A stretch of DNA of 44,911 bases from Companilactobacillus suantsaicola (lineage in GTDB: Bacteria > Bacillota > Bacilli > Lactobacillales > Lactobacillaceae): NCBI RefSeq assembly GCF_004745525.1, contig NZ_RKLY01000022.1:1-44911 (forward strand), read 5' to 3'. The translations under genes and the position numbers were made by a program. The notes under the pieces are model-generated. The model was given only the letters and a program-made list of their open reading frames with translations. It did no database searches and was not told the DNA's origin. Below are positions 1 to 8,565 of the stretch, one piece after another (within the stretch, counting starts at the first letter, position 1; each line of letters begins with the position of its first letter).

Positions 1-36
1 AGTTGGCAAGATTATTATCATATCCAACTGAATACC

Positions 37-90
37 AAAAAAACACGATAGGAATTCCATATTTTATGGAAATTTCTATCGTGTTTTTTT
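37..90. terminator. Bidirectional intrinsic terminator
   Basis: An A-run, the stem arm AACACGATAG, a mostly paired middle, the arm CTATCGTGTT and a T-run form a long hairpin flanked by A and T tracts on both sides. It lies downstream of the ATPase gene on the minus strand and would also stop transcription entering from the left. A second short inverted repeat, TCGGGA/TCCCGA, sits at 95-112. Positions 1-36 hold nothing I recognise. Confidence 0.85.
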
Positions 91-120
91 AGAATCGGGA
101 GTTATGTCCCGAACTCTTTG

Positions 121-2775
121 TTATCTATTCAGTTTTAGACGAATGATTTTATCAATTTCTGTGACAAGTAAAACAATTGCACCGGCAGCAGTTGCCAGAC
201 CCCATTCCAACATAGAAATCGGTCCAGTTGCAAAGATTGCTTGCATGAAAGGAACGTAAGTTAAAATCAGTTGCAAGATCATCATTAAGCCAACGAAGAC
301 GAAAACTTTTGAATTGGAGAACAGTTCTTTAGATAGAGCTAATTTTGGAGTTCGAATATTGAATAGGTAGAAAATTTTTCCGAGAATCAAAGTGTTCACC
401 ATAGTTGTGCTAGAGATTACATCACTAACACCACGACTCCGTAGGAAAATATCAATTATCAAACTGACAGCAGCAATTAAAATTGCTACATAGGTCATTT
501 GGAAAACATCATGTCGGTTCATTAATTTACTACCGGTTTTACGAGGTTTACGTTTCATAATGCCGTCTTCAGCTGGTTCGAAAATCAAAGCAAATTGAAT
601 CGTAATTGCCGAAACCATGTTGATCCATAACAATTGACTCGGTTGAAGCGGGATCTCTTGTTTAGTCAAAATAGCATAGGCAACGATCAAACCTTCAGAG
701 AATGAAATCGGTAGAAGATAGAGGATACTTTTCTTGATATTGTCGAAGATCCGGCGACCTTCCTTGATGGCGGAAGACATAGTTGCAAAGTTGTCATCAG
801 TCAAAATCATGTCGGCTGAATCTTTCGCCACGTCGGTACCTTTGATACCCATAGCCACACCGATGTCAGCTTTTTTCAAGGCAGGGGCGTCGTTGACACC
901 ATCACCAGTCATGGCAGTAACTTTATTATCTTTTTGAAGAGCTTCAATGATCTCTAGTTTATTACTTGGAGTGGTACGAGCAAAGACTTGATTGTCATTA
1001 GCGGCAGCAATTTTTTCATCAGCAGTTAAAGCATCCCATTGAGTTCCGGTGATAGCATGGATCTCGTCAGCCAAGCCTAATTTTTCACCAATAGCTTTGG
1101 CGGTAATAGCGTTGTCACCAGTAATCATCTTAACTTCAACGCCAGCACTACGCATAACTTTTAGTGATTCAATAACTTCTTCTCGAGGAGGGTCGATGAT
1201 AGCAACCAAACCTAAGAAGTTCAAGCCATCGACGATCATTTCGTGAGTTACTTCGTCAGTATTGTCAGGTTCTTTTTCAAAACCAACAGCGATGACACGT
1301 TTACCTTCTTTAGAGAAAGTTTCAACTTTTTGAACCCAATAATCGTAATTGAAATTACTATCTTGAGTTTTAGCCATTTCCAAGAGTTTATCAGGAGCAC
1401 CCTTAACGAAAAGGATTCGCTCGTCTTGGTCGTTCTTAACAATTTTACCAATGTAGCGATAATCCGAGTCGAAAGGTAAGATATCTAATTCTTGGTAGTG
1501 TGGTTTTTCATCAAATGGGAATACTTTGTGATAAAGCGTTAAGAAGGCACCATCGGTCGGTTCACCACTGATTGTCCATTGACCATTTTCATTAATTAAC
1601 TCAGTATCGTTAGCGTAATAGCCAGCTTCCAAAAGTAACCGCAATTTCTGATTTATTTCAACGGGTTGACCATTGTGAGTGATTTGACCAGTTGGTTCAA
1701 AGCCAGTTCCACTAACTTGCAATTCTGAATCGTCAATCAAAATATCAGTGACGGTCATTTCATTTTTAGTTAGAGTACCAGTTTTATCAGTTGCCACCAC
1801 GTCGACAGAACCAAGTGTTTCAACCGCAGGCAAAGTTTTGACGATGGTGTTTTGCTTTTTAGCCATATCACTAACACCTTTGGCTAGAATAACTGAAGTT
1901 GTTGCTGGCATTCCTTCGGGGATAGCACCAACCATCATGGCCACGACGGCTAAAGCTAAGACCGGTAAAGCGTAGGTGTCAAAAAGTAGACCGATGATGA
2001 AGATAGCGATTGAGGCGATTACGATGAAGTAGGAAACACGTGTCCCTAGACTATCAATAATTGCCATCAGTGGCGTCTTTCGTTGTTTAACGGCACTAAC
2101 TTCTTGGGAGATTTTTCCGATTTCTGTGGCACCTGCAGTGGCAACGACTAATCCTGTACCACTACCATTAGTGACCGCAGTAGAGGCAAAAGCCATGTTG
2201 GTTTGTTCGGCTAAAGGAATCTCTTCATTGGATAAAGCGAGTTCAGTTTTTTCAACCGAATTGGATTCACCCGTCAAAGCGGACTCTTGGATGCGAAGGT
2301 TGTCAGAGTTAATAATTCTTAGGTCGGCCGGCACGTTGTCACCAGCTTCTAAGAAAACTGTATCACCAACGACTAAATCTTCAGCAGGGATGTCTTTTCT
2401 TTGACCATCGCGGTAGACTGTTGCTTCGATTGAAAGCATCTGTTTAATTTTTTCTAGAGCATCTGAAGCGTTACTTTCCTGGTAGTAGCCGATGATAGCG
2501 TTGATGACGACTACTAAACCGATAATGATCGAATCGGAATAATGTCCCATTAATAATGTGATAATGGTTGATGCAATCAACACGTAGATCACCATATTAT
2601 TGAACTGGCGTAAAAACATTTTCCATTTTGGCGTCTTATGTGATTCTAATTTATTAGGACCATCCTCAAGCAGCCGCTTTTCAGCAACTTGGCTAGTAAG
2701 TCCTTTAGTTAAGTCATTTGTCTTATATATTTCTTTTAATTTGTCAAAGCCTATCTGATAAGGTTTAGGTTTCAA
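121..2775 (-). CDS. P-type (P2-like) cation-transporting ATPase
   Basis: This 884-residue membrane pump couples ATP hydrolysis to cation transport. Visible motifs are the N-terminal cation-ATPase domain, TGES (actuator), IPEGMP in M4, DKTGTLT with the phosphorylated Asp near residue 330, KGAPD (nucleotide binding) and TGDGVNDAP (hinge), followed by C-terminal membrane segments. The start is TTG: AAGGAG lies 7 nt before it, and the only nearby ATG runs straight into TAA. The gene stands alone between a terminator-bearing leader and a bidirectional terminator. Compared with Ca2+ pumps of the SERCA type, the M4 Glu and M5 Glu are kept, but the M6 NLVTD stretch reads NMVSA, so the usual M6 Asp is missing. 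The transported ion is therefore uncertain (Ca2+, Mn2+, Na+ or other). Confidence 0.93.
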   Translation of the reverse strand: MKPKPYQIGFDKLKEIYKTNDLTKGLTSQVAEKRLLEDGPNKLESHKTPKWKMFLRQFNNMVIYVLIASTIITLLMGHYSDSIIIGLVVVINAIIGYYQESNASDALEKIKQMLSIEATVYRDGQRKDIPAEDLVVGDTVFLEAGDNVPADLRIINSDNLRIQESALTGESNSVEKTELALSNEEIPLAEQTNMAFASTAVTNGSGTGLVVATAGATEIGKISQEVSAVKQRKTPLMAIIDSLGTRVSYFIVIASIAIFIIGLLFDTYALPVLALAVVAMMVGAIPEGMPATTSVILAKGVSDMAKKQNTIVKTLPAVETLGSVDVVATDKTGTLTKNEMTVTDILIDDSELQVSGTGFEPTGQITHNGQPVEINQKLRLLLEAGYYANDTELINENGQWTISGEPTDGAFLTLYHKVFPFDEKPHYQELDILPFDSDYRYIGKIVKNDQDERILFVKGAPDKLLEMAKTQDSNFNYDYWVQKVETFSKEGKRVIAVGFEKEPDNTDEVTHEMIVDGLNFLGLVAIIDPPREEVIESLKVMRSAGVEVKMITGDNAITAKAIGEKLGLADEIHAITGTQWDALTADEKIAAANDNQVFARTTPSNKLEIIEALQKDNKVTAMTGDGVNDAPALKKADIGVAMGIKGTDVAKDSADMILTDDNFATMSSAIKEGRRIFDNIKKSILYLLPISFSEGLIVAYAILTKQEIPLQPSQLLWINMVSAITIQFALIFEPAEDGIMKRKPRKTGSKLMNRHDVFQMTYVAILIAAVSLIIDIFLRSRGVSDVISSTTMVNTLILGKIFYLFNIRTPKLALSKELFSNSKVFVFVGLMMILQLILTYVPFMQAIFATGPISMLEWGLATAAGAIVLLVTEIDKIIRLKLNR

Positions 2776-2801
2776 TTTACATCTCCTTGAATTTTGGGTT
2801 T

Positions 2802-2833
2802 AAAAAAAGCGCATTGCTAAAAAGTAATGTGCC
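2802..2833 (-). terminator. Leader terminator before the P-type ATPase
   Basis: Read on the minus strand, GCACATTAC, a short loop and GCAATGCGC form an imperfect stem followed by seven T. It lies between the promoter and the TTG start, so it would act as an attenuator rather than as the end of a gene. Confidence 0.6.
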
Positions 2834-2912
2834 AACTCAGCTTCGAATCCGATGTAAGAAATAAAAAAGTTTCGTTTTCAGTTAAAATGTCACTCCCTCA
2901 AATTTTGCGTAA
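2834..2912 (-). promoter_or_regulatory. Possible metal-responsive leader of the ATPase gene
   Basis: About 80 nt lie between the predicted transcription start and the attenuator hairpin. They contain GAGGGAGTGAC near the 5' end and a TTCGAA-centred segment near the 3' end. Size, position and the target gene (cation ATPase) fit a cation riboswitch. The GGGAGTG stretch recalls the GGGGAGUA of yybP-ykoY Mn2+ aptamers, but I could not match the rest of that consensus. The class assignment is inference only. Confidence 0.33.
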
Positions 2913-2916
2913 GCTA

Positions 2917-2945
2917 AAGATAACAAGAATTCTATATCATGTCAA
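2917..2945 (-). promoter_or_regulatory. Promoter of the P-type ATPase
   Basis: On the minus strand, TTGACA (2940-2945) is separated by 17 nt from TATCTT (2917-2922). The -35 is a perfect match and the spacing is ideal. It would give a leader of about 135 nt. Confidence 0.6.
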
Positions 2946-2997
2946 TATTATAATCTGAATTAAATATTTCTAATAATATACAAATCGTAAATTTGGA

Positions 2998-3115
2998 GTA
3001 TACCATTTTATTGGTAGTATAGTCCAATTACATTTATGTAAGCGGTTAACAATCTTACAGACACATATTTTTCGGATATAATTCTTGCAACATTGAATGT
3101 ATACCAGTATCATAG
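2998..3115 (+). promoter_or_regulatory. Control region of the PTS IICBA gene
   Basis: The exact octamer GTATACCA occurs at 2998-3005 and again at 3099-3106, flanking the promoter. An inverted repeat ATTGG-N9-CCAAT spans 3010-3028. A cre-like site, TGTAAGCGGTTAACA, spans 3037-3051 just upstream of the -35. The arrangement suggests a specific repressor, perhaps GntR-type, plus CcpA control. The regulator names are inference. Confidence 0.5.
3054..3082 (+). promoter_or_regulatory. Promoter of the PTS IICBA gene
   Basis: CTTACA (3054-3059), a 17-nt spacer and a perfect TATAAT (3077-3082). The cre-like site ends two bases upstream of the -35, so bound CcpA would affect polymerase access. Confidence 0.65.
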
Positions 3116-3160
3116 GGTTTGTTAAAAATGTTCTACTCACACAAGGAGGAAAATAGGAAA

Positions 3161-5143
3161 ATGAAAACCTATCTTCAACGGATGGGCCGATCCCTTCAAC
3201 TTCCAGTAGCTGTTTTACCAGCTGCCGCTTTACTTGAAGGTATTGGTCACTGGTTACCACAAAATTGGGGCTTGTCACAGTTTTTACAAGTTGGTGGTAC
3301 TGCGATTTTAAGTCAATTGGCATTGTTATTTGCCATTGGACTTTCAATCGGAATGTCAAAAGTTAAAGATGGAGCAGCTGCGATGGCAGGGGTCGTCGCA
3401 TACATTGTTCCAACTTACGTTTTAGCACCCAACCAAGTTGCTTTACTAAAAGGTATTAATGTGAAGGCAGTCGATCCAGCTTTCAATGCGATTGCTGGGA
3501 ATGTCTTCATCGGTATCGTTGCCGGACTAATTGCAGCAGCTTTGTTCGATCGATTCCATGAAACAAAGTTGCCCATGGCTTTATCATTTTTCAGTGGTAA
3601 ACGTCTTGTACCAATCTTGGCTACTTTGGTAATGCTCTTAGTTTCAGTAGTCTTACTATTCATTTGGCCAGTTTTATACAATGCTTTGATCAGTTTTGGT
3701 AAATTCTTCGTCAGTCTGGGGGCTGTCGGTGCTGGATTATTTGGATTCTTCAACCGTTTGTTGATCCCAACTGGTTTGCATCAAGCTTTGAACCAAGTGT
3801 TCGAATTTAATATTGCTGGTATCAATGATATTGGTAATTTCTGGGCCAATAAAGGAACAAAAGGTGTAACTGGTATGTATCTAGCTGGGTACTTCCCAGT
3901 GATGATGTTTGGTCTTCCTGCTGGTGCTTTAGCTATTTATAAGAATGCTCTACCTGAAAGAAAGAAGACAACCGCTGGTTTGATGATGGCTGGTGCTTTC
4001 GCTTCATTCTTTACCGGTGTTACTGAACCACTGGAATTTTCATTTATGTTTGTCGCTTGGCCACTATATGTGATCCATGCTGTTCTAACTGGTTTATCAA
4101 TGGCGTTTGCCGCATTTATGCATTGGACAGCCGGATTCACTTTTAGTGCTGGGTTAGTTGATTATATTTTAAGTTTCCACATGCCAATTGCTAATAAACC
4201 TTATATGTTGTTAGTTCAAGGTATTGTGATGGCATTTATTTATTACTTCGTATTTGATTTTGCAATTAAGAAATTTAACTTGATGACACCAGGTCGTGAA
4301 CCACTAGACGATAGTAGTAATGCTCCAAGTGTTGAAGTAGCAACTTCTGATAAAGATGATAAGTATATGATTGCTGCTAAAAAGATTTATGCTGGTATCG
4401 GTGGTCACGATAATATTAGTGTGATCGATAACTGTACTACTCGTTTGCGTCTACAATTAAAAGACACTGGACTTGCTAATAAGTCTCAGATCATGAGTGC
4501 TAATGTCAATGGTATCAATGTTTTGGATAAAACTAATATCCAAATTATCGTCGGTACCGAAGTTCAATTTGTCGCTGATAATTTGAAGAAATTGTATGAT
4601 GAAAATGCTACTGTTTCCGCTCCTACCAAGGAAGAAAAAGCTCCAGTAGAAGAAAAGCCAGTCGGTGATTTCAAATCTGGAGAAACTGATACTTTCTATG
4701 CCGTGGCAAACGGACAAGTAGAGGATATTGAAGAAGTTTCTGATCCTACTTTTGCTCAAAAAATGTTGGGTGATGGCTATGCGGTCGTTCCAACTGATGG
4801 AAAAATTGTTGCCCCAGTTGATGGAACAATCAGTTCGATTTTCCCAACTAAACATGCGCTAGGAATTAAGACTGAAAATGGTTTGGAAATTCTAGTTCAC
4901 ATGGGAATCGACACGGTTCAATTAAAGGGCGCTCCATTTGACATCAAGGTTTCTGAAGGCCAAACTGTCAAACATGGTGACCAAATTGCCGATGTTGATT
5001 TGAAGCAAATCACCGATGCTGGTAAGAAGACCGATATGATGGTCATTGTTACTAACATGCCAGGAGTTGCTTATATGAAGTACAACGTTTTGGATCAAAC
5101 TGTTAAAGCAGATCAAGAAGTTGTTAAAGTTAAAATTAAGTAA
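3161..5143 (+). CDS. PTS transporter EIICBA, glucose / N-acetylglucosamine / maltose family
   Basis: This 660-residue membrane sugar permease phosphorylates its substrate during uptake. Domains in order are IIC (about residues 1-385, many membrane segments, ending near GREPLDDSS), IIB (about 400-480, phosphorylated Cys near 425 in NCTTRLRL), an Ala/Glu/Pro-rich linker, and IIA (about 510-660, active His near 580 in LVHMGIDT). The chosen ATG follows AAGGAGG at 3143-3149. An upstream in-frame TTG at 3119 lacks a ribosome-binding site. The gene is monocistronic, with its own promoter and terminator. The three fused domains need only HPr from elsewhere. Substrate within the Glc family cannot be read from sequence alone; the non-glucose-like operators hint at an inducible sugar. 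Confidence 0.93.
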   Translation: MKTYLQRMGRSLQLPVAVLPAAALLEGIGHWLPQNWGLSQFLQVGGTAILSQLALLFAIGLSIGMSKVKDGAAAMAGVVAYIVPTYVLAPNQVALLKGINVKAVDPAFNAIAGNVFIGIVAGLIAAALFDRFHETKLPMALSFFSGKRLVPILATLVMLLVSVVLLFIWPVLYNALISFGKFFVSLGAVGAGLFGFFNRLLIPTGLHQALNQVFEFNIAGINDIGNFWANKGTKGVTGMYLAGYFPVMMFGLPAGALAIYKNALPERKKTTAGLMMAGAFASFFTGVTEPLEFSFMFVAWPLYVIHAVLTGLSMAFAAFMHWTAGFTFSAGLVDYILSFHMPIANKPYMLLVQGIVMAFIYYFVFDFAIKKFNLMTPGREPLDDSSNAPSVEVATSDKDDKYMIAAKKIYAGIGGHDNISVIDNCTTRLRLQLKDTGLANKSQIMSANVNGINVLDKTNIQIIVGTEVQFVADNLKKLYDENATVSAPTKEEKAPVEEKPVGDFKSGETDTFYAVANGQVEDIEEVSDPTFAQKMLGDGYAVVPTDGKIVAPVDGTISSIFPTKHALGIKTENGLEILVHMGIDTVQLKGAPFDIKVSEGQTVKHGDQIADVDLKQITDAGKKTDMMVIVTNMPGVAYMKYNVLDQTVKADQEVVKVKIK

Positions 5144-5145
5144 AT

Positions 5146-5184
5146 AAAAAGAGCCTCCAGAGAAATCTGAAGGTTCTTTTTTTT
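5146..5184 (+). terminator. Terminator of the PTS IICBA gene
   Basis: GAGCCTCCAGA, a short loop, TCTGAAGGTTC and eight T. It lies directly after the stop codon. Confidence 0.88.
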
Positions 5185-5380
5185 AACTGAAATGAGTTAC
5201 ATAAGCCAGGCCCAGCCAGATAGTCTAAGCGGGCTTGTTCCACTCTCTAACTGAAACGAGTTACACAAGAGCAACTCCCTCCGAGATAACAAAATTTCAG
5301 AAATCACTCGCAAAATGCGACGAGCAATTCCTGAAATTACGTTATCCTCCGGGAGCTGAACGCTCTTGTTCCACTCTCTA
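5185..5380 (-). repeat. Structured repeat family 1, two tandem units (one short)
   Basis: Read on the minus strand, unit a (5251-5380) begins AGAGAGTGGAACAAG 2 nt after the EIIC stop codon and ends GTAACTCGTTTCAG. Unit b (5185-5249) has the same ends around a much shortened core. Unit a folds as one long hairpin: GAGT/ACTC, CAAGAGC/GCTCTTG, a purine-rich internal loop with CTCCCGGAGGATA opposite TATCTCGGAGGGAG, then an apical hairpin with loop CGCATTTTGCG. It matches the copies at 44189-44438 in loops and differs by compensating changes in stems. Open reading frames here are incidental. Confidence 0.8.
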
Positions 5381-5381
5381 C

Positions 5382-6419
5382 TTATCCAAGAAATTCGAAA
5401 ACGTCTTTTCTATTATATAGATGTAGAACTTTTTCTAACAAAAATTGTAAAGCGATTGAAGCAACAACGGGAACGACTAACCAACTGATAAGTACTAGTA
5501 AAATATTTAAACCAGCTTCCATAGAGGCAAGTGGTCCAACTAAACCAACTAGTCCGAATCCAGCTGAAGCAGGAGTTCCTGACACGGTAAATAGTGCTAC
5601 TGGAATGGCAGAAATTGCGGCGGTCAATAAACAAGGAATAAGGATGATAGGTTTGCGGAATAGATTAGGCATCATCATCTTCATTGCACCTAAAGCAATC
5701 GCAATAGTAACACCAGGCTTGTTGATCTTCCATGAATTAACTACTAGGACAATGGTTGTTGCGGCAACCCCCATCGCTGCGGCACCGGCTGAGATACCAT
5801 TCAATTGGATCGCCATACCGATAGCAACGGTGGAAATTGGTGAAATGATAATTGCGGCAAAAGCACAACTGATTAAAATACACATGATAATTGGTTGTAA
5901 ATTAGTAAATGAATTGATTCCGTCACCAATAGCTTTGGTAATGTCAGTTACGTATGGATAGAGGTAGAAACCAATCAATCCAGCACCGACACCGACGACA
6001 ATTGGCGTTAAAACAATTGCCACGGAACCAAATTTATTACCGATCAAAAGAATTAAACCAACGGCAATAGCGGCGGTCAACATGGTATTGATGATGTCAC
6101 CAGTACCAGCTCCAATATAAGCTTGGGCTTTACTATCAAATTTGATAACCCCGGAACCGACAAAGGAAGCACCGGCAACAACTACCATCGGCATTGGTTT
6201 AAATTCAAATTGTAGGGCGATCAAAGCCCCGATTAATAATGGTGTAGCGAGTTGAAAAATAATTGCCATTTGACCAATGGCTAAAGCAAAAGGATTGTTA
6301 CCGAACAGTTTTAAAATAGCAGCTAAAACAGCATTGGGAATCAATCCTACGATAATACCGGTAGCGGTCCCTGATAAAATTTTGTTTAAGAATACTTTGG
6401 CTGTTAATTTCTGGTTCAT
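5382..6419 (-). CDS. PTS EIIC-like membrane protein (PfoR-type, PTS_EIIC_2 family)
   Basis: A 345-residue, very hydrophobic protein with about nine or ten membrane segments and Gly/Ala-rich repeats. It resembles the EIIC-only proteins sometimes called PfoR or toxin-regulator-like, which lack IIA and IIB domains. The ATG follows GGGGGT. It starts 24 nt after the stop of the ketopantoate-reductase-like gene on the same strand, so the two are probably one operon. It might carry a small organic compound rather than act as a true PTS permease. Function is not established from sequence. Confidence 0.78.
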   Translation of the reverse strand: MNQKLTAKVFLNKILSGTATGIIVGLIPNAVLAAILKLFGNNPFALAIGQMAIIFQLATPLLIGALIALQFEFKPMPMVVVAGASFVGSGVIKFDSKAQAYIGAGTGDIINTMLTAAIAVGLILLIGNKFGSVAIVLTPIVVGVGAGLIGFYLYPYVTDITKAIGDGINSFTNLQPIIMCILISCAFAAIIISPISTVAIGMAIQLNGISAGAAAMGVAATTIVLVVNSWKINKPGVTIAIALGAMKMMMPNLFRKPIILIPCLLTAAISAIPVALFTVSGTPASAGFGLVGLVGPLASMEAGLNILLVLISWLVVPVVASIALQFLLEKVLHLYNRKDVFEFLG

Positions 6420-6443
6420 AACAATTACCCCCTGTAATTTTAG

Positions 6444-7382
6444 TTATTTAGCACCAAGGATATCTTCCTTACAGTGAATTAATTGTGTTAATAGGTCGCA
6501 GTATGGTGTAGGGATGTTGTACTTTTTACCCTTACGAGAAACGGCACCATTGATGTAGTCGATTTCTGTTAGACGGTGATTGTTGATCAAATCTTGATAC
6601 ATTGAAGGGTAGTGTTTACCGATCGTATCAGGATCAAAGCAAGATTCAACGTGTTCAACGACTTCCTTAACGTCAAGATCAACGCCCTCATGTTTAGCAA
6701 CGGCGGCAAATTCATTTACGACAGTCACAACGATGTCATGAGCTGGTTTTGTAGCACCAAATTCAGCCATATTAACATCAAGAATTGAACAGAGGCAGTT
6801 CATTGTTCCGTTAACACAAGCTTTACGGTAAATTGAATAGTGAATATTGTCAGAATATTTAGCATTCAAGCCGGATTCAGATAAAGTTTTAGCAAGATCT
6901 TTAGCAGCATCTTCTTGATCCTGACCAAGATTTTGTAGTTCAACTGAACCATTACCAAAGAGTTTAACTTCACCTGGTCCAACTAAACCAGCAGTCCACA
7001 TAGTATTACCGATGAAGATATTCTTCATTGGAATGTACTTTTCAATAGTATCCTCGTGACCGATTCCGTTGAGTAAGCAAAGGATTTTTGTGTTCTCGGC
7101 GATAAGTGGTTTAACGTCTTGTAACATTTGAGCTAATTGCATTGATTTTGTGAATAAAATAATCAAATCAGCTTTGGTGTCACTCTTAACCTCAGATTGA
7201 AGCATTACGGGGATGTGTTCTGTAATATCTTCACCATTAAAGTTAGCCTTTAAACCGTTTTGACGAATAGCCTCAACGTGAGCTGGCCAGCCGTCGACTA
7301 GAGTAACGTCATTGCCTCCTCTGTGAAGCATAATTCCGAAGCGACTACCCATGGCACCCGCACCTGCGATGATAATTTTCAT
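6444..7382 (-). CDS. Ketopantoate reductase family protein (2-dehydropantoate 2-reductase)
   Basis: A predicted cytosolic NADP-dependent reductase of 312 residues, the usual family size. The N terminus IIIAGAGAMGSRFG is the dinucleotide-binding loop. The central KACVNGTMNCLCSI region contains the Lys and Asn typical of PanE/ApbA proteins, and the C-terminal half is helical. The second of two adjacent ATGs (7382) is 8 nt from GGAG and is preferred; the first (7385) would add one Met. Its pairing with an EIIC-like gene, rather than with panB or panC, makes a role in another 2-oxoacid pathway possible. The family is clear; the exact substrate is not. Confidence 0.88.
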   Translation of the reverse strand: MKIIIAGAGAMGSRFGIMLHRGGNDVTLVDGWPAHVEAIRQNGLKANFNGEDITEHIPVMLQSEVKSDTKADLIILFTKSMQLAQMLQDVKPLIAENTKILCLLNGIGHEDTIEKYIPMKNIFIGNTMWTAGLVGPGEVKLFGNGSVELQNLGQDQEDAAKDLAKTLSESGLNAKYSDNIHYSIYRKACVNGTMNCLCSILDVNMAEFGATKPAHDIVVTVVNEFAAVAKHEGVDLDVKEVVEHVESCFDPDTIGKHYPSMYQDLINNHRLTEIDYINGAVSRKGKKYNIPTPYCDLLTQLIHCKEDILGAK

Positions 7383-7415
7383 CATATCCACTCCTTTTGT
7401 GATTTCTTTAACTAT

Positions 7416-7445
7416 ATTATACTTTAACAGTTGTGAAGAAATCCA
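7416..7445 (-). promoter_or_regulatory. Probable promoter of the reductase-EIIC operon
   Basis: On the minus strand a perfect TATAAT lies at 7416-7421, about 35 bp before the start codon. The best -35 (TGGATT, 18 nt upstream) is weak. Confidence 0.45.
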
Positions 7446-7467
7446 CAAGTAATTAGTGTAAATGTTT

Positions 7468-8505
7468 TTATAAAATTGATGTTATTTTATTATTACTAAT
7501 AACGACTTTACCAATCATATGATTGGTCTCTACTAATTGATGGGCTTTTTTCAAATTATCAACATTGATGGGGGATAACTCTTTAGTTAAGGTACTGTGA
7601 ATTATTTTTTGGTCGAGAAGTTGGGAAATTTTCTCGAGGATTTGATGTTGGGTTATCATATCAGGAGTTTGATAAAAAGATTTTGAATACATCCATTCCC
7701 AAGCAAAATTAGCACGTTTTTTAGTCAATTTTTTGAGATCGATGGGATGATGGTTTTCAGTGATAGAGACAATTTTGCCACTCGGTTTGATAAGTTGAGC
7801 AATTTCGTTCCAGTGACCATCTAAATCGTTTAACCCCATGATGAAATCAACATAGGTGAAACCTAAATTATGAATTTCCGTTACCAAATTTTTCCGATGG
7901 TTAACCGTTAAGTCGGCACCATTTTGTCGTACCCAGGAAATAGTTTGTACTCGTGAGGCAGTGGCAATAACCTTTAATCCTGCCCAGTGGGCTAGTTGAG
8001 TGGCAATTGAACCTACACCACCGGAACCATTGATAATTAGAATTGTCTTTTGGTGATTCGTTTCCTTATTATATGTAGAAATAGCTAATTGTTCGAAAAG
8101 TGCTTCCCAAGCGGTCAATGAAGTTAGTGGCATAGCGGCAATTTCAGCATCGGACAAATTTTTAGGTGCGTGTCCTGTGATTCGCTCATCGACTAATTGA
8201 TATTCGCTGTTACTGCCAGGACGAACAAACGATCCCGCGTAAAAGACTTTTTCACCAGTGTGAAATAATGTCACTTCTGCACCAACTTCAACGATTTCAC
8301 CAACTGCGTCCCAACCAATAATTTTTGGCTGCTTAAGCTTATGGAAACCATTTTTTCTAACACCGACGTCGACGGGATTGACTGAGACAGCCGATATTTT
8401 GACGAGTAAATCATGGCCTTTAGCCTGAGGTTTAGGTAGTGAAAATTCAATTAAACTGTTATTAGCTTGAATAGGTAAGTGTTCCTTAAATCCGATTGCT
8501 TTCAT
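7468..8505 (-). CDS. Zinc-type alcohol dehydrogenase-like / quinone oxidoreductase family protein
   Basis: A 345-residue medium-chain dehydrogenase/reductase. The GroES-like N-terminal half contains VSVNPVDVGVRK and GWDAVGEIVEVG. The Rossmann half contains INGSGGVGSIATQLAHWAGLKVIATAS, binding NAD(P)H. The catalytic Cys/His zinc ligands of true alcohol dehydrogenases are not evident, which fits the zinc-free quinone reductase branch. The start follows GGAGG by 8 nt. It is transcribed divergently from an HxlR-type regulator, an arrangement common for quinone- or aldehyde-responsive reductases. It may run on into the reductase gene downstream, since I see no terminator between them. Confidence 0.88.
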   Translation of the reverse strand: MKAIGFKEHLPIQANNSLIEFSLPKPQAKGHDLLVKISAVSVNPVDVGVRKNGFHKLKQPKIIGWDAVGEIVEVGAEVTLFHTGEKVFYAGSFVRPGSNSEYQLVDERITGHAPKNLSDAEIAAMPLTSLTAWEALFEQLAISTYNKETNHQKTILIINGSGGVGSIATQLAHWAGLKVIATASRVQTISWVRQNGADLTVNHRKNLVTEIHNLGFTYVDFIMGLNDLDGHWNEIAQLIKPSGKIVSITENHHPIDLKKLTKKRANFAWEWMYSKSFYQTPDMITQHQILEKISQLLDQKIIHSTLTKELSPINVDNLKKAHQLVETNHMIGKVVISNNKITSIL

Positions 8506-8565
8506 AGTAATTCCTCCTGTGTCCTAAGTATTAATCGAAGGAAACTTTTGAACAATCGTGAAATT

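Noticed and set aside
2970-3359. 129-codon minus-strand frame over the start of the PTS IICBA gene
   Set aside because: It runs across the promoter and operators and into a well-supported gene, with a composition typical of an antisense shadow.
5235-5420. 61-codon plus-strand frame in the repeat region
   Set aside because: Composed mostly of the hairpin repeat; no ribosome-binding site.
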